Notes under the pieces: generated by a model
Database searches by the model: none
The model's input: the letters and a program-made list of their open reading frames with translations, nothing else
Told to the model about the DNA's origin: nothing
Translations under genes and position numbers: made by a program
Assembly (NCBI RefSeq): GCF_010672525.1
Contig: NZ_JAAHGH010000001.1
Span: forward strand, 197,097-261,096
DNA length: 64,000 bases
Direction: 5' to 3'
Origin: Okeania sp. SIO2B3
GTDB lineage: Bacteria; Cyanobacteriota; Cyanobacteriia; Cyanobacteriales; Microcoleaceae
Shown here: piece after piece, positions 9,531 to 19,020 of the stretch
How the letters are laid out: each line of letters begins with the position of its first letter
How positions within the stretch are numbered: the stretch's first letter is position 1

Positions 9531-11789
9531 ATGACTACCTCGAATATAACTAAAAAAAAGTTCAAAAGCCGTATAAATACTCTGAATTTTGGTCAACGCA
9601 ATTTAACAAAATTATTGCTGATAGGATTAGTCACACTATTAACAATTATTTTTCTTGCTTGGTTAGCAGAAATAGATCAAATAGACAGATTTTTTGCTCA
9701 AATTCATTACTTTCAAGAAAATCCGCCAATGTGGGTAGAAGCACCAACAAAAAAGAGTCAATATTTACTATTACCGACAATATTACTATTTTTAATAGCT
9801 CAAGGGATTATGAGAATTTCTCCTACTCCCAAAAATTGGTCGCGCATTTTGGTAGTAGGGATTTTATTAGGTTTAACTATTCGTTATTTATCTTGGCGAT
9901 CGCTCTCTACTTTAAACTTAGTCGATCCGGTAAATGGTGTATTTAGTCTAGGTTTATTTGGTCTAGAATTTGTGACAATAAGTAGTAGTATCCTGGGTTT
10001 ATTTTTGATGCTAAGAGTCAAAAATCGTCACAAGGAAGCAGACTATTTTTCTCAGGCAATTTTAGACAAAAGTTTTCAGCCATCAGTGGATATTTTAATT
10101 CCTACTTATGATGAACCAGAGTTTATTTTGGAACGTACTATTATTGGGTGTCAAGCTCTAGATTATGCCAACAAAAAAGTTTATTTACTAGATGATACTA
10201 ATCGACCGGGGGTGAAAAAATTAGCAGCAAAATTAGGTTGTGAATATATCACTAGATTTGATAATACTCATGCTAAGGCTGGAAATCTCAATCATGCCAT
10301 TGCTCAAACAAACAGTGAATTTATTGTTGTTTTTGATGCTGATTTTATTCCTACAAAAAACTTTTTAACTCGGACTTTAGGATTTTTCCAAAATGAACAA
10401 GTTGCTCTAGTACAAACTCCTCAAACATTTTATAATATCGACCCCATTTCTAGAAATTTAGGTTTAGAAAATATCTTAACTCCAGAAGAAGAAATATTTT
10501 ACCGACAAATTCAACCAATAAAAGATGGTGCAGATGGAGTTTTGTGTGCAGGAACTTCTTTTTTAGTTATGCGCAAAGCTTTAGAGTCAGTAGGAGGGTT
10601 TGTGACAGAATCAATTTGTGAAGATTGTTTTACAGGAGTTCTTTTATCATCTAAAGGCTATAGATCGGTTTATTTAGAAGAAAAATTAAGCGCTGGTTTA
10701 GCTGCTGAAAATATTTCCTGTTATGCTACTCAAAGATTAAGATGGGCAAGAGGAACTTTTCAAGGATTTTTTATTAATTCAAATCCTCTTACAATTCCTG
10801 GATTACGTCCTATCCAAAGATTGGCATATTTAGAAACATTTTTACATTGGTTTACTAATGCTAGTCATATCGGTTTTTTGTTCATGCCATTAGCTTATGT
10901 TTTTTTTGATGTGATTCCCATTAAAGCTTCTGCTGCTGAATACTTATATTTTTTTGTGCCTTATTATTTTGTAAATTTAACTGTATTTTCTTGGCTAAAT
11001 TATCATTCCCAGTCATTATTTTTGTCATGTTTTAATCATGTGCTTTTAGCTTTTCCCAAAGCAATAACAATAATTCAAACTTTACTCAATCCATTCTCAA
11101 AAGGATTTAAGGTTACACCAAAAGGAACTAGAAGCGATCGCTACTATTTTAACTGGAAGTTGGCTTTGCCTTTAGTTATATTTTTAGGGCTTAATATCAT
11201 AAGTTTATGCTTGGGTTTATCTCAATATATGAGTCATAGTTGGGAAGTGATGGAAAAAACAAAATATTTTAATTTGGGGTTATTTTGGAGTGGGTATAAT
11301 ATATTGATGACTTGGGTGGCATTATTAGCATTAATTGATGTACCGAAGCAAGACATATATGAATGGTTTAATCTGCGAAGGGTGGTTAAATTAGAAATTA
11401 ATGACCAGATATTATGGGGTATTACTACACAAATATCGGAAGTAGGTGCAAAGATAGAAGTTAATCAGAAAATTCCTTTTAATTTAGTAGGAGAGACTTT
11501 GCCAGTAAAGTTGAAAATTATTGAAGAAAAAATTTGTTTAGCAGGAAAAATTACTAATCTACAGATGAATGGAGAATTTCCTTGTATGGAGGTAATATTT
11601 GAAAAGGTAAATTTATCTGAGAAGCGACAATTAATAGAATTATTATTCTGTCGTCCCGGACAATGGCAACGACGAGAAGCACCAAGTGAATTAAAATCTT
11701 TATGGTTATTATTACAAGTATTGTTAAAACCAAGATTTATTTTTGAAAGAAAACCAAAAGAGAAAGCGATGGAAGTTGGTCAGATTTAA
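9531..11789 (+). CDS. cellulose-synthase-like glycosyltransferase (GT2) with PilZ domain
   Basis: About 752 aa. Membrane spans near the N-terminus are followed by a GT2 catalytic domain with LDDTNRPGVKKLA, the DxD-type FDADF, a TESICEDC segment in place of the TED motif, and QRLRWARGT (the QxxRW signature of processive beta-glycan synthases). More spans follow, then a C-terminal ~110-residue region that fits a PilZ cyclic-di-GMP-binding domain. The family polymerises glucose from UDP-glucose and exports the chain. Cyanobacterial homologues act in cell aggregation, motility or sheath formation. I start at ATG 9531; the upstream TTG at 9519 lies inside the heptad repeat. No bcsB or accessory gene follows, so the exact polymer is uncertain. 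Confidence 0.88.
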   Translation: MTTSNITKKKFKSRINTLNFGQRNLTKLLLIGLVTLLTIIFLAWLAEIDQIDRFFAQIHYFQENPPMWVEAPTKKSQYLLLPTILLFLIAQGIMRISPTPKNWSRILVVGILLGLTIRYLSWRSLSTLNLVDPVNGVFSLGLFGLEFVTISSSILGLFLMLRVKNRHKEADYFSQAILDKSFQPSVDILIPTYDEPEFILERTIIGCQALDYANKKVYLLDDTNRPGVKKLAAKLGCEYITRFDNTHAKAGNLNHAIAQTNSEFIVVFDADFIPTKNFLTRTLGFFQNEQVALVQTPQTFYNIDPISRNLGLENILTPEEEIFYRQIQPIKDGADGVLCAGTSFLVMRKALESVGGFVTESICEDCFTGVLLSSKGYRSVYLEEKLSAGLAAENISCYATQRLRWARGTFQGFFINSNPLTIPGLRPIQRLAYLETFLHWFTNASHIGFLFMPLAYVFFDVIPIKASAAEYLYFFVPYYFVNLTVFSWLNYHSQSLFLSCFNHVLLAFPKAITIIQTLLNPFSKGFKVTPKGTRSDRYYFNWKLALPLVIFLGLNIISLCLGLSQYMSHSWEVMEKTKYFNLGLFWSGYNILMTWVALLALIDVPKQDIYEWFNLRRVVKLEINDQILWGITTQISEVGAKIEVNQKIPFNLVGETLPVKLKIIEEKICLAGKITNLQMNGEFPCMEVIFEKVNLSEKRQLIELLFCRPGQWQRREAPSELKSLWLLLQVLLKPRFIFERKPKEKAMEVGQI

Positions 11790-11795
11790 GTGTGC

Positions 11796-13560
11796 TTAAA
11801 AAAGTTTTAAATTGCCTTCTTCTCCATAAAATTCTACTACTCTAAATTTTCCATCAGCAATTCCCAGTAATAAAACAACTCTAGTTTCAACTAATAAATA
11901 ATCTGCTAGTTTTTCACAACTTATTGGCAGTTGTTTAATATTTGAGAAAAATATCAATTGCACCAGGAGGTCTTCCATAGTCAATATATTCAATAGAATT
12001 TAATTCCTCAAAAATTACATCACATCTCCAACCCAGAAAATTTTACTACTCCAAATTTTCCAGCAGCAATTCCCAGTAATAAAACAACTCCAGTTTCAAC
12101 TAATAAATAATCTGCCAGTTTCTCACAACTTACCCAGAAAATTTGACTATTCAAATAGAATTTCTATAGTTGAGGGGTCGCTTTTTTGACCAGACTAATA
12201 TCTGAGCGAATATTTTCAATGGAATTTATATAAAACAACCTCAAATATCCGTCTCTAAATTTTCCATCAGCAATTCCCAGTAATAAAACAACTCCAGTTT
12301 CAACTAATAAATAATCTGCCAGTTTTTCACAACTTATTGGCAGTTATTTAATATGTAGGAAAAATCATCAAAGCACCAAAGAGTTTTCCACAATTAATAT
12401 CTTCTATATTGACAACTGATAACTGAAATGACTTTCAATCACTTAACTAAATTTTTCAACAGCTATTTTCATCCGACTAATACCTTCTCGAATATTCCCA
12501 ATGGAATTTACATAAAACAACCTCAAATATCCATCTCTAAATTTTCCATCAGCAATTTCCAGTAATTAAACAACTCCAGCTTCAGCTAATAAATAATCAG
12601 TCAGTTTTTCACAACTTATTGGCAGTTATTTAATATGTAGTAAAAATCATCAAAGCACCAAAGAGTTTTCCACAATTAATATCTTCTATATTGACAACTG
12701 ATAACTGATAACTGATAACTGATAACTGAAATGATCTTCAACCACTTAACTAAATTTTTCAACAGCCATTTTTATCCGACTAATACCTTCTCGAATATTC
12801 TCAATGGAATTAGCATAAGACAACCTGAAATATCCATCTCCAAAATTTCCATAAGCAGTTCCCCACAATAAAACAACTCCACCTTCAGCTAATAAATAAT
12901 CTGCCAGTTTTTCACAACTTATCGGTAGTTATTTAATATTTAGGAAAAATCAGCAATTAGTATCTTCTATATTGACAACTGATAACTGATAACTGAAATG
13001 ACCTTCAACCACTTAACTAAATTTTTCAACAGCCATTTTTATCCGACTAATATCTGAAGGAATATTTTCCATGAAATTTATATCAGACAACCTCAAATAT
13101 CCGTCTCTAAATTTTCCATAAGCAGTCCCCGGCAACAAAACAACTCCAGCTTCGATCCATAAATAATTTGCCAGTTTCTGACAATCTATTGGCAGTTATT
13201 TAATATTTGGGAAAAATCATCAGAACACCAAATAATTTTCCACAGTTAATACCTTATATACTTACCTTCAACCACTTAACTAAATTTTTCAACCGCCATT
13301 TTTATTCGACCAATATCTGAGAAAATATTTTCCATGGAATTTACATCAGATAACCTCAAATATCCGTCTCTAAATTTTCCAGAAGTAGCCCAGAAACAAA
13401 ACAACTCCAGATTCAAGTAATAAATAATTTGCCAGTTTATCACAACCTATCAGCAGTTGTTTAATATTTAGGAAAAATCATCAAAGCACCAAAGAGTTTT
13501 CCACAATTAGTATCTTCTATATTGACAACTGATAACTGATAACTGATAACTGAAATGACC
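11796..13560 (-). repeat. tandem decayed copies of the 3' end of the aminotransferase gene
   Basis: About seven imperfect units (near 11809-11990, 12027-12140, 12150-12420, 12431-12727, 12732-13000, 13001-13265 and 13266-13555) each match the final ~200-280 bp of the intact aminotransferase gene at 13570-14736. Shared landmarks are TTTTTCAACAGCCATTTT, ATACCTTCTCGAATATTC, AACTCCAGCTTCAG and CAGTTTTTCACAACTTAT. Most units are separated by ATTGACAACTGATAACTGA followed by AAATGACC. All carry stops and frameshifts. The frame at 11796-11993 is part of one unit and is not a gene. Confidence 0.85.
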
Positions 13561-13569
13561 TTCAACCGC

Positions 13570-14736
13570 TTAACTAAATTTTTCAACCGCCATTTTCATC
13601 CGACTAATACCTTCTCGAATATTCTCAATGGAATTAGCATAAGACAACCTCAAATATCCATCACCAAATTTTCCATAAGCAGTTCCCGGCAACAAAGCAA
13701 CTCCAGCTTCAGATAATAAATAATCAGCCAGTTTTTCACAACTTATCGACAGTTGCTTCACATTGGGGAAAGCATAAAAAGCACCTGCGGGTTTTCCACA
13801 ATTAATTCCTCCAATAGAATTTAAACCTTCGACAATAACATCGCGTCGTTCCTTAAATTCTGCAAACATTTCCTTGACAAACTCCTGAGAATTTTTAATT
13901 GCTTCAATGCCAGCTATTTGAGTAAATGAACAAGCACAGGAATTAGAATTTAACATCAACTGGTCTAACTTTTCAGCTATTGCTTTAGGAGAAACAGAAT
14001 AACCTAGACGCCACCCAGTCATAGCATAAGTTTTTGAATGCCCATCTAATAAAATTGTGCGTTCTTTCATACCAGGAAAACTGATAATACTGGAAAAATT
14101 TGAGTCATAGACTAAATGGGAGTAAATTTCATCAGAAAGGATGTAAAAATTATGTTGAATTGCCAGTTTAGCTATAGCTTCCAAATACTCAGAAGTTAAT
14201 ACACTTCCAGTTGGGTTATGGGGAGAATTGAGAATTAATAATTTTGTCCGTTCAGAAATAGAATTAATCAAATTATCCAGACTAAATTGAAAGTCTAATT
14301 CCTCCAACAAAGGTAATGGAATTGGTTTGCCTCCCACCAAATTAATCACTGATTCATAAACAGGAAATCCAGGGTTAGGATAAATCACTTCATCCCCAGA
14401 ATTTATTAATGCTAAAAGAGTAAAAAATATGACTGGTTTGGCCCCTGGCATTACTACAACTTCATCAGGATTAACTAATATATTGCGAGTTTGAGAAATA
14501 TGTTCTGCTATTACTTCCCTTAACTCCAATAAACCTGCTGCGGGAGTATAAGTTGTATAACCATTATTCATGGCTTGAAAAGCAACTTCGCGAATATTTT
14601 GAGGAGTCTGAAAATCAGGTTGACCAATTTCTAAATGAATAATATTTCGACCTTGAGATTCTAAATATTTTGCCTTAGTAAAAACCTCAATAGCAGCATC
14701 GCCACCTAAACCATTCATTCTAGTTGCAAAGTTCAT
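13570..14736 (-). CDS. class I/II pyridoxal-phosphate aminotransferase
   Basis: 388 aa with the fold-type I motifs: NSPHNPTG (about residues 168-175), SDEIYSHLVYD (about 200-210), and HSKTYAMTGWRLGY (about 233-246), where the Lys binds PLP, followed by the C-terminal GYLRLSYANS with the substrate-carboxylate Arg. Length and motif spacing fit the aspartate / branched aminotransferase group that moves the amino group of Glu or Asp to a 2-oxo acid; the exact substrate is not readable. The ATG gives a start (NFATRMNGLGGDAA) typical of the group. Downstream, its 3' end is repeated about seven times in decayed form, so the locus has undergone repeated partial duplication. Confidence 0.88.
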   Translation of the reverse strand: MNFATRMNGLGGDAAIEVFTKAKYLESQGRNIIHLEIGQPDFQTPQNIREVAFQAMNNGYTTYTPAAGLLELREVIAEHISQTRNILVNPDEVVVMPGAKPVIFFTLLALINSGDEVIYPNPGFPVYESVINLVGGKPIPLPLLEELDFQFSLDNLINSISERTKLLILNSPHNPTGSVLTSEYLEAIAKLAIQHNFYILSDEIYSHLVYDSNFSSIISFPGMKERTILLDGHSKTYAMTGWRLGYSVSPKAIAEKLDQLMLNSNSCACSFTQIAGIEAIKNSQEFVKEMFAEFKERRDVIVEGLNSIGGINCGKPAGAFYAFPNVKQLSISCEKLADYLLSEAGVALLPGTAYGKFGDGYLRLSYANSIENIREGISRMKMAVEKFS

Positions 14737-15135
14737 AATTAATATAGATGATATTTTATGGATAATTTTACTATAGTAATCACCGAATCAAATGTGAGAA
14801 TTTTAGTATTCTCTAAAAGTATAGAAAATAGCCGCTTAAGGATTAATGTATATTAGTTTTTTCTTTGTTATCTGTTCCCTATACCCTATTCTCTACCCCC
14901 TAAAAGTCTATAATATCTCACAACTCAAATAATTTTACTATAGTAATTAGTTACTTAACTACAATATAAGTTATAAAATTAGTTATATAGCAATCACCGA
15001 ATGATTTATGAGATATTGTAAGATATTTAACATGAATCAAAATTCTTTTATCTTCCGAAGGACGTGACTCTCAATTAACCCTAATTAACTAATTACTAAA
15101 AAATTAGGCGATCGCTACTTCATGAGAGTTTTTTC
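14737..15135. other. gene-free promoter-side region with repeats
   Basis: Contains related short motifs: CTATAGTAATCACCGAATC (about 14771) and TATAGCAATCACCGAATG (about 14985), plus AATATCTCACAACTCAAATA (about 14911), which recurs near 33404. They look like ends of another small dispersed repeat. No gene is seen. One HIP1 octamer lies near 15108. Confidence 0.4.
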
Positions 15136-15320
15136 GTAAGCATTCAGCCATCAGCTATCAGCTATCAGCTATTAATTCATTGCCTTGAGAGCAGGAATTA
15201 GTATTAAAAAATGCAAGGAGAATTATAAAGTATTGGAAAGAAACTGACCTTAACATTAGCAGTGTATATACATTATCTATGAAACAGCTAAAAGCTGACC
15301 GCTAATAGCTGAATGCTTAC
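15136..15320. mobile_element. IS66-type MITE, copy 2
   Basis: Perfect 13-bp terminal inverted repeats GTAAGCATTCAGC / GCTGAATGCTTAC, with sub-terminal TCAGCTATCAGCTATCAGC, and perfect 8-bp flanking direct repeats GTTTTTTC (15128-15135 and 15321-15328). The interior is similar along its length to the copy at 42635-42818, has no gene, and is about 185 bp long. Confidence 0.9.
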
Positions 15321-15565
15321 GTTTTTTCATCAAGGCAGTTGAGCCAGAAAAATATATCCTTATGCTAAGTAGATTGATTGAATTTTTGGTTAAATAGGAA
15401 TTAAGATTAAAAAAGCTGAAAACTTCTGAGTAACTGCTTTATAGCTTCATTTTCAGATTATTCATTTTAATTTGTATTTATAGCTACCTGCTTAATTTGT
15501 GATTATGATTTAAAGTTTTTAGTAGTTTAGGGTAAGTATCTTAGTTAAAAAAGGAATATTTAGTT

Positions 15566-16148
15566 ATGCCTAAAACTAGTTTTAGTGTGGGAGAGCATGA
15601 ATTAGAGTTAATTTGTGAATCGAGTGGTAAAGAATATATCATTTACGATAATCAAATAATTTCTGAACAACAAAATTCGCTAACTTTATCTTCTATTCAT
15701 AATTTTGAAGTTAGTGAAAGTGCCGAAGTAGCTAACTATAGTGTCAGTTTTAAAAGTACTATTTCAGGTTTAATAAAATACAATGTGAAAAAGTACTATT
15801 TCAGGTTTAATAAAATACAATGTGAACCGGAATAATATACAAATAAAAAAGGGTGTAATGAGTTCAATAACACTGGGTTTGCTGAGAATATTTTTTTTCT
15901 GCATAGGTTTAGTTTTTATAGGTAATGTAGGGTTATTTATAATAGTAAGAAATTATATAGAATATGGAAGATCAACATATAGTGTCAATGAGTTAATCGG
16001 TTTCTATATCGGACTAGGAATTGAGCTAATTTTTGGATTTTTCTTTCTGATATTTGCTTTTTGGTTAAAGAGAATTCTCTTGAAACTACCAAAAATGATA
16101 ACTACAGTATTATGGATACGAATAGGAATGATGTTAGTTACCGAATAA
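15566..16148 (+). pseudogene. membrane-anchored protein gene split by a 37-bp tandem duplication
   Basis: Two frames, 15566-15835 (89 aa) and 15822-16148 (108 aa), are parts of one gene. A 37-bp segment is present twice in tandem (15752-15788 and 15789-15825); since 37 is not a multiple of three, the second copy shifts the frame. Removing one copy joins the frames into one protein of about 181 aa: a soluble N-terminal part (about 75 residues, PKTSFSVGEHELELICESSG) followed by two membrane helices. I do not recognise the family. The start has the weak Shine-Dalgarno-like AAAGGAAT upstream. The duplication may be fixed, or it may switch by slippage between on and off states. Confidence 0.8.
15752..15826. 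repeat. 37-bp tandem duplication inside a gene
   Basis: Two identical adjacent copies containing AGTACTATTTCAGGTTTAAT. It is the sole reason the gene at 15566-16148 is out of frame. Confidence 0.95.
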
Positions 16149-16252
16149 TTAATAATTAATAATTAAATAATTAAATAATTATGGTTAAAAGCCTCCCCTT
16201 TCAAGTGGAAAAAAATAAATTTTTCCTTTTAGTCAATCCTCTCCCTAAAAGG

Positions 16253-16296
16253 GAGAGGTAATTATCAATTATCCATTATCAATTATCCATTAATGA
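16253..16296. repeat. ATTATCA / ATTATCC heptad module
   Basis: GAGGTAATTATC followed by tandem heptads (AATTATC, CATTATC) and ending CATTAATGAA. The same architecture occurs at 18024-18053 and, inverted, at 20337-20368 and about 4825-4856. Here the terminal ATG opens a 48-codon frame. Confidence 0.8.
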
Positions 16297-16439
16297 AAAC
16301 GCCTTTTTTATTCTGGAATTCTATACAAGAACAGACTTTTTCGCCTTGGTTAATATTGAGAATTTTATTTATTTGGCTGTATTGGTTTCTGTTAGAAAAT
16401 TGTAAAGCTATGTCTCAAGAACTTAAATTACAACCATAG
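16293..16439 (+). CDS. possible 48-aa membrane peptide
   Basis: The frame starts at the ATG that ends the heptad module. It encodes a 48-residue peptide with one hydrophobic helix (ILRILFIWLYWFLL) and a polar tail. It has no independent ribosome-binding site. It may be the remnant of a longer gene whose 5' part was replaced by the heptad repeat, or a chance frame. No family is recognised. Confidence 0.25.
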   Translation: MKTPFLFWNSIQEQTFSPWLILRILFIWLYWFLLENCKAMSQELKLQP

Positions 16440-16688
16440 TTGCACAGTAAAAAATTAATCTAGCTAGTATAGCAAATACTTTTTTTTATCAAAATCTTGA
16501 ATGCTATAGCAATCCTAAATAGGTTGTAAAATCTTATCGTAGTTTGGTCTTCAAACCCAAGCCAAAATGGGATTGATATGATCAAACTCCCGACAGTTTT
16601 TTTCAGGAATCATTTCATATTACTACAAAACGGAAAATTTAATTTTTTTCTGTTACTGTAAAGATCAAATTATTTTAAATATTTAACT
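16440..16688. other. intergenic region upstream of the Uma2 gene
   Basis: AT-rich sequence with no gene, repeat or terminator that I can support. Confidence 0.4.
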
Positions 16689-17279
16689 ATGATTGCTTCT
16701 CCCCAAAATTTTAATATCACACCCGAAGAATATCTTCAAATGGAAGATAAAAGCCAAATTAAACATGAATATATTGATGGAGAAATTTATGCAATGGCTG
16801 GAGCTAGTGATGCTCATGTTACAATATCTCTTAATTTAGCAGCATTGCTCCGTAGTCACGTTAGAGGTCGTGGTTGTCGAGTTTATATTTCTGACATGAA
16901 AGCTAGAATTGAAACTAAGAATAAGAATAAATTCTATTATCCTGATGTGATGGTAACTTGTGACAAACGAGACCAAGAAACTACTAATTATAAAAGTTTT
17001 CCTTGTTTAATTGTAGAGGTTCTTTCTGATTCTACAGAAGCTTTTGATAGAGGAGATAAATTTGCTGATTATCAAACTTTAGAAAGTCTACAAGAGTACG
17101 TTTTAATTAATCCAAAATCTCAGAGAGTAGAATGTTTTCGGCGTGGGGAAGATGGTTTGTGGATATTGGAATTTTACACGGCAGAAAAATCTGTATTTCA
17201 ACTGAAAAGTGTTGAATTTGAAGGCAGTTTAGCCGACCTTTATGAAGATGTCTCTTTTGAATTAGAATCGGAAATTTAG
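16689..17279 (+). CDS. Uma2 family endonuclease (DUF820)
   Basis: 196 aa. The order SPQNFNITPEEYLQMEDKS, YIDGEIYAMAGASDAHV, FYYPDVMVTC, CLIVEVLSDSTEAFDRGDKF and LQEYVLINP is diagnostic for the Uma2 family, which has a PD-(D/E)xK nuclease fold (Asp in YPDV, Glu in VEVLS) and is greatly expanded in cyanobacterial genomes. The biological substrate is unknown; many copies travel with mobile DNA. All motifs are present, so this copy looks intact. It stands alone between repeat-rich regions. Confidence 0.88.
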   Translation: MIASPQNFNITPEEYLQMEDKSQIKHEYIDGEIYAMAGASDAHVTISLNLAALLRSHVRGRGCRVYISDMKARIETKNKNKFYYPDVMVTCDKRDQETTNYKSFPCLIVEVLSDSTEAFDRGDKFADYQTLESLQEYVLINPKSQRVECFRRGEDGLWILEFYTAEKSVFQLKSVEFEGSLADLYEDVSFELESEI

Positions 17280-18029
17280 CCATAAATAATCCAGAGGCTA
17301 ATTAACTTAATTAACTACTCAAAAAATTAGGCGATCGCTACTAAATTCAAAGCATTAAAATTTCTTGATCAATATAACTGAGAAAGAAAAAATACATCTC
17401 TAATCTCGTTCTTGATTTTTTGCTTGTGATTGAAAATGTTGAGCATCTTAGTAAAAAAAAAGGAAGTTTTAGGCATAACTAAAACTCGCTTTAGTGTTGA
17501 TGTTTCTTGAGAATCACAGAAAGTTTATTTCTATATTTTATAAAGGCGAGCGTAACTCAGGGCAAAATTTTTCAGGGTACTGAATGTCGTGAGCGATCGC
17601 GGACTTTCTCTGTCGGATTAAATATATTTTTCTACTTCTATTTATTGACCGAATAATTAATAATTAATAATTAGGGTTTGCTGAAAAAGTCTTATGGGTC
17701 AGGGTAGGAGATAGGAGACAGGAGATAACCCACCCCTCGCCCCTCCCCCTCCCAGGAGGGGAGGGGAAGACAGGAGTCAGGGGAATTATAGAGGAGGTAG
17801 GAGGAAGAATAATCAAGGGATTATTCTGCGCAACTATGCGCCTAAAATGCTAATTTTTTGAACCATTACGACCATTAAGCTTGGACTTTTTCTCACTAAA
17901 AAATGCGCTCAACCTTTATATGTGAATGCTTTTAGATTTAATCAGGTTAAAACGCGGACCAAATAAAGGTGAAAAAAAGAAATAATATTTCCTTATATTC
18001 AATTCCGTTACGGTTTTAACCAGAGGTAA
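17280..18029. other. gene-free stretch with a MITE-like repeat
   Basis: No gene. A segment near 17295-17342 (TTAACTACTCAAAAAATTAG then GCGATCGC) resembles 15075-15120. Contains copy 3 of the GGGCTTGCTGA element and, at its right edge, a heptad module that reads into the end of the sulfotransferase gene. Confidence 0.5.
17671..17945. mobile_element. MITE-like repeat, GGGCTTGCTGA family, copy 3
   Basis: Begins TTAGGGTTTGCTGAAAAAGT, carries the GC-rich block (CCCTCCCAGGAGGGGAGGGG), and ends in a decayed AGATTTAATCAGG. Orientation is opposite to the copies at 29873 and 39061. No gene. Confidence 0.65.
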
Positions 18030-18956
18030 TTATCCATTATCCATTAATGAATAATCTTCTAGGGTAATTCCTAAAATAGATTCATCCCAATAATCTTTAA
18101 ATTTAGAGTCAGACATTTTTTTTGTATATAGATCATTGAAACGTTGATTTTGTTCATCTGTAAAATAATTACGCCAGTCTCCTACTATTCCTTTTCTTAA
18201 ATGTGGAGCTTCATTTTGATTAATTATCATCCAATTACAATTAGCTTTATCATTTTTTTTCATCTCATCTAATCTACTGCCAATTGCTACTTTATCTATA
18301 ACTTCTTCTGAAACTTTAATTTCCAAAAAAACTGCTAATTGACGCAAATAAGTTTTGATATTTTTATGCAATTCTTCGTATGTAAGGTATAAGACTTGTT
18401 GACGAGATGATAAAAATTTTTCCCAATGCAAGTGAAAATCAAACCAACTTCCATAATGAACTTGACCTGATAAATATAATTCAAAAAACTCATCCCAATT
18501 TCCCTGATAAGATATACTCTTTTTTGCTCTCAAATGATGGTACATAGAAATAGCAACATCTTTAGGATTTCTAAGTAGAAATATGTATTTTGTATTTGGC
18601 ATTCCTGTGGGTATTAAATGAGGCCAGCCATGAAAAGTTAAAATTCGAGGGGATGGGAGAGATTCAAAATATTCGTAAGAATGTTCTCTAGCAGGATCTA
18701 GACATGGAGGTAAACAAAGTTCTAGCCAGGGAAAAGCCTCCATCATAGTTAAATTAGGTTGATTGCCGTCATGAGTTAAAAGTAACAAAATCTGCTTTAG
18801 CCAAGTATTGCCAGATTTTATGTAAGAAACAAAAAAAATATCTTCATTTCTGGTTTTGAAGCGAGTCAGCATAGTATTTACTTTTTCTTCAGTAACAAAT
18901 TGAGGATATACTATGCCATCTACCATGCAATACCAAGAAGAATCTTGAGTTTTCAT
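18030..18956 (-). CDS. PAPS-dependent sulfotransferase (cytosolic type)
   Basis: 308 aa. FFVSYIKSGNTWLKQIL (about residues 41-57) is the 5'-phosphosulfate-binding loop, normally YPKSGTTW; PNTKYIFLLRNPKDVAISMY (about 119-138) is the 3'-phosphate-binding segment; and RKGIVGDWRNYFT near 259-271 matches the C-terminal RKGxxGDWK signature. The catalytic base would be the His of TFHGWPHL. The family moves sulfate from PAPS to a hydroxyl or amine on a small molecule. The final residues and stop are supplied by a heptad repeat module (18024-18053), so the C-terminus may have been altered. It is divergent from the MFS gene at 19021 with only 64 bp between, suggesting shared control and possibly export of a sulfated metabolite. 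Confidence 0.85.
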   Translation of the reverse strand: MKTQDSSWYCMVDGIVYPQFVTEEKVNTMLTRFKTRNEDIFFVSYIKSGNTWLKQILLLLTHDGNQPNLTMMEAFPWLELCLPPCLDPAREHSYEYFESLPSPRILTFHGWPHLIPTGMPNTKYIFLLRNPKDVAISMYHHLRAKKSISYQGNWDEFFELYLSGQVHYGSWFDFHLHWEKFLSSRQQVLYLTYEELHKNIKTYLRQLAVFLEIKVSEEVIDKVAIGSRLDEMKKNDKANCNWMIINQNEAPHLRKGIVGDWRNYFTDEQNQRFNDLYTKKMSDSKFKDYWDESILGITLEDYSLMDNG

Positions 18957-19020
18957 TTGAACGACCTGAATAAGTGAATTTTTTGATAGTAAAAAAAATG
19001 CTTAATTTTATAGCTTTAAG

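Noticed and set aside
11796-11993. 65-aa minus-strand frame resembling an aminotransferase C-terminus
   Set aside because: It is one of the decayed tandem copies of the aminotransferase gene end.
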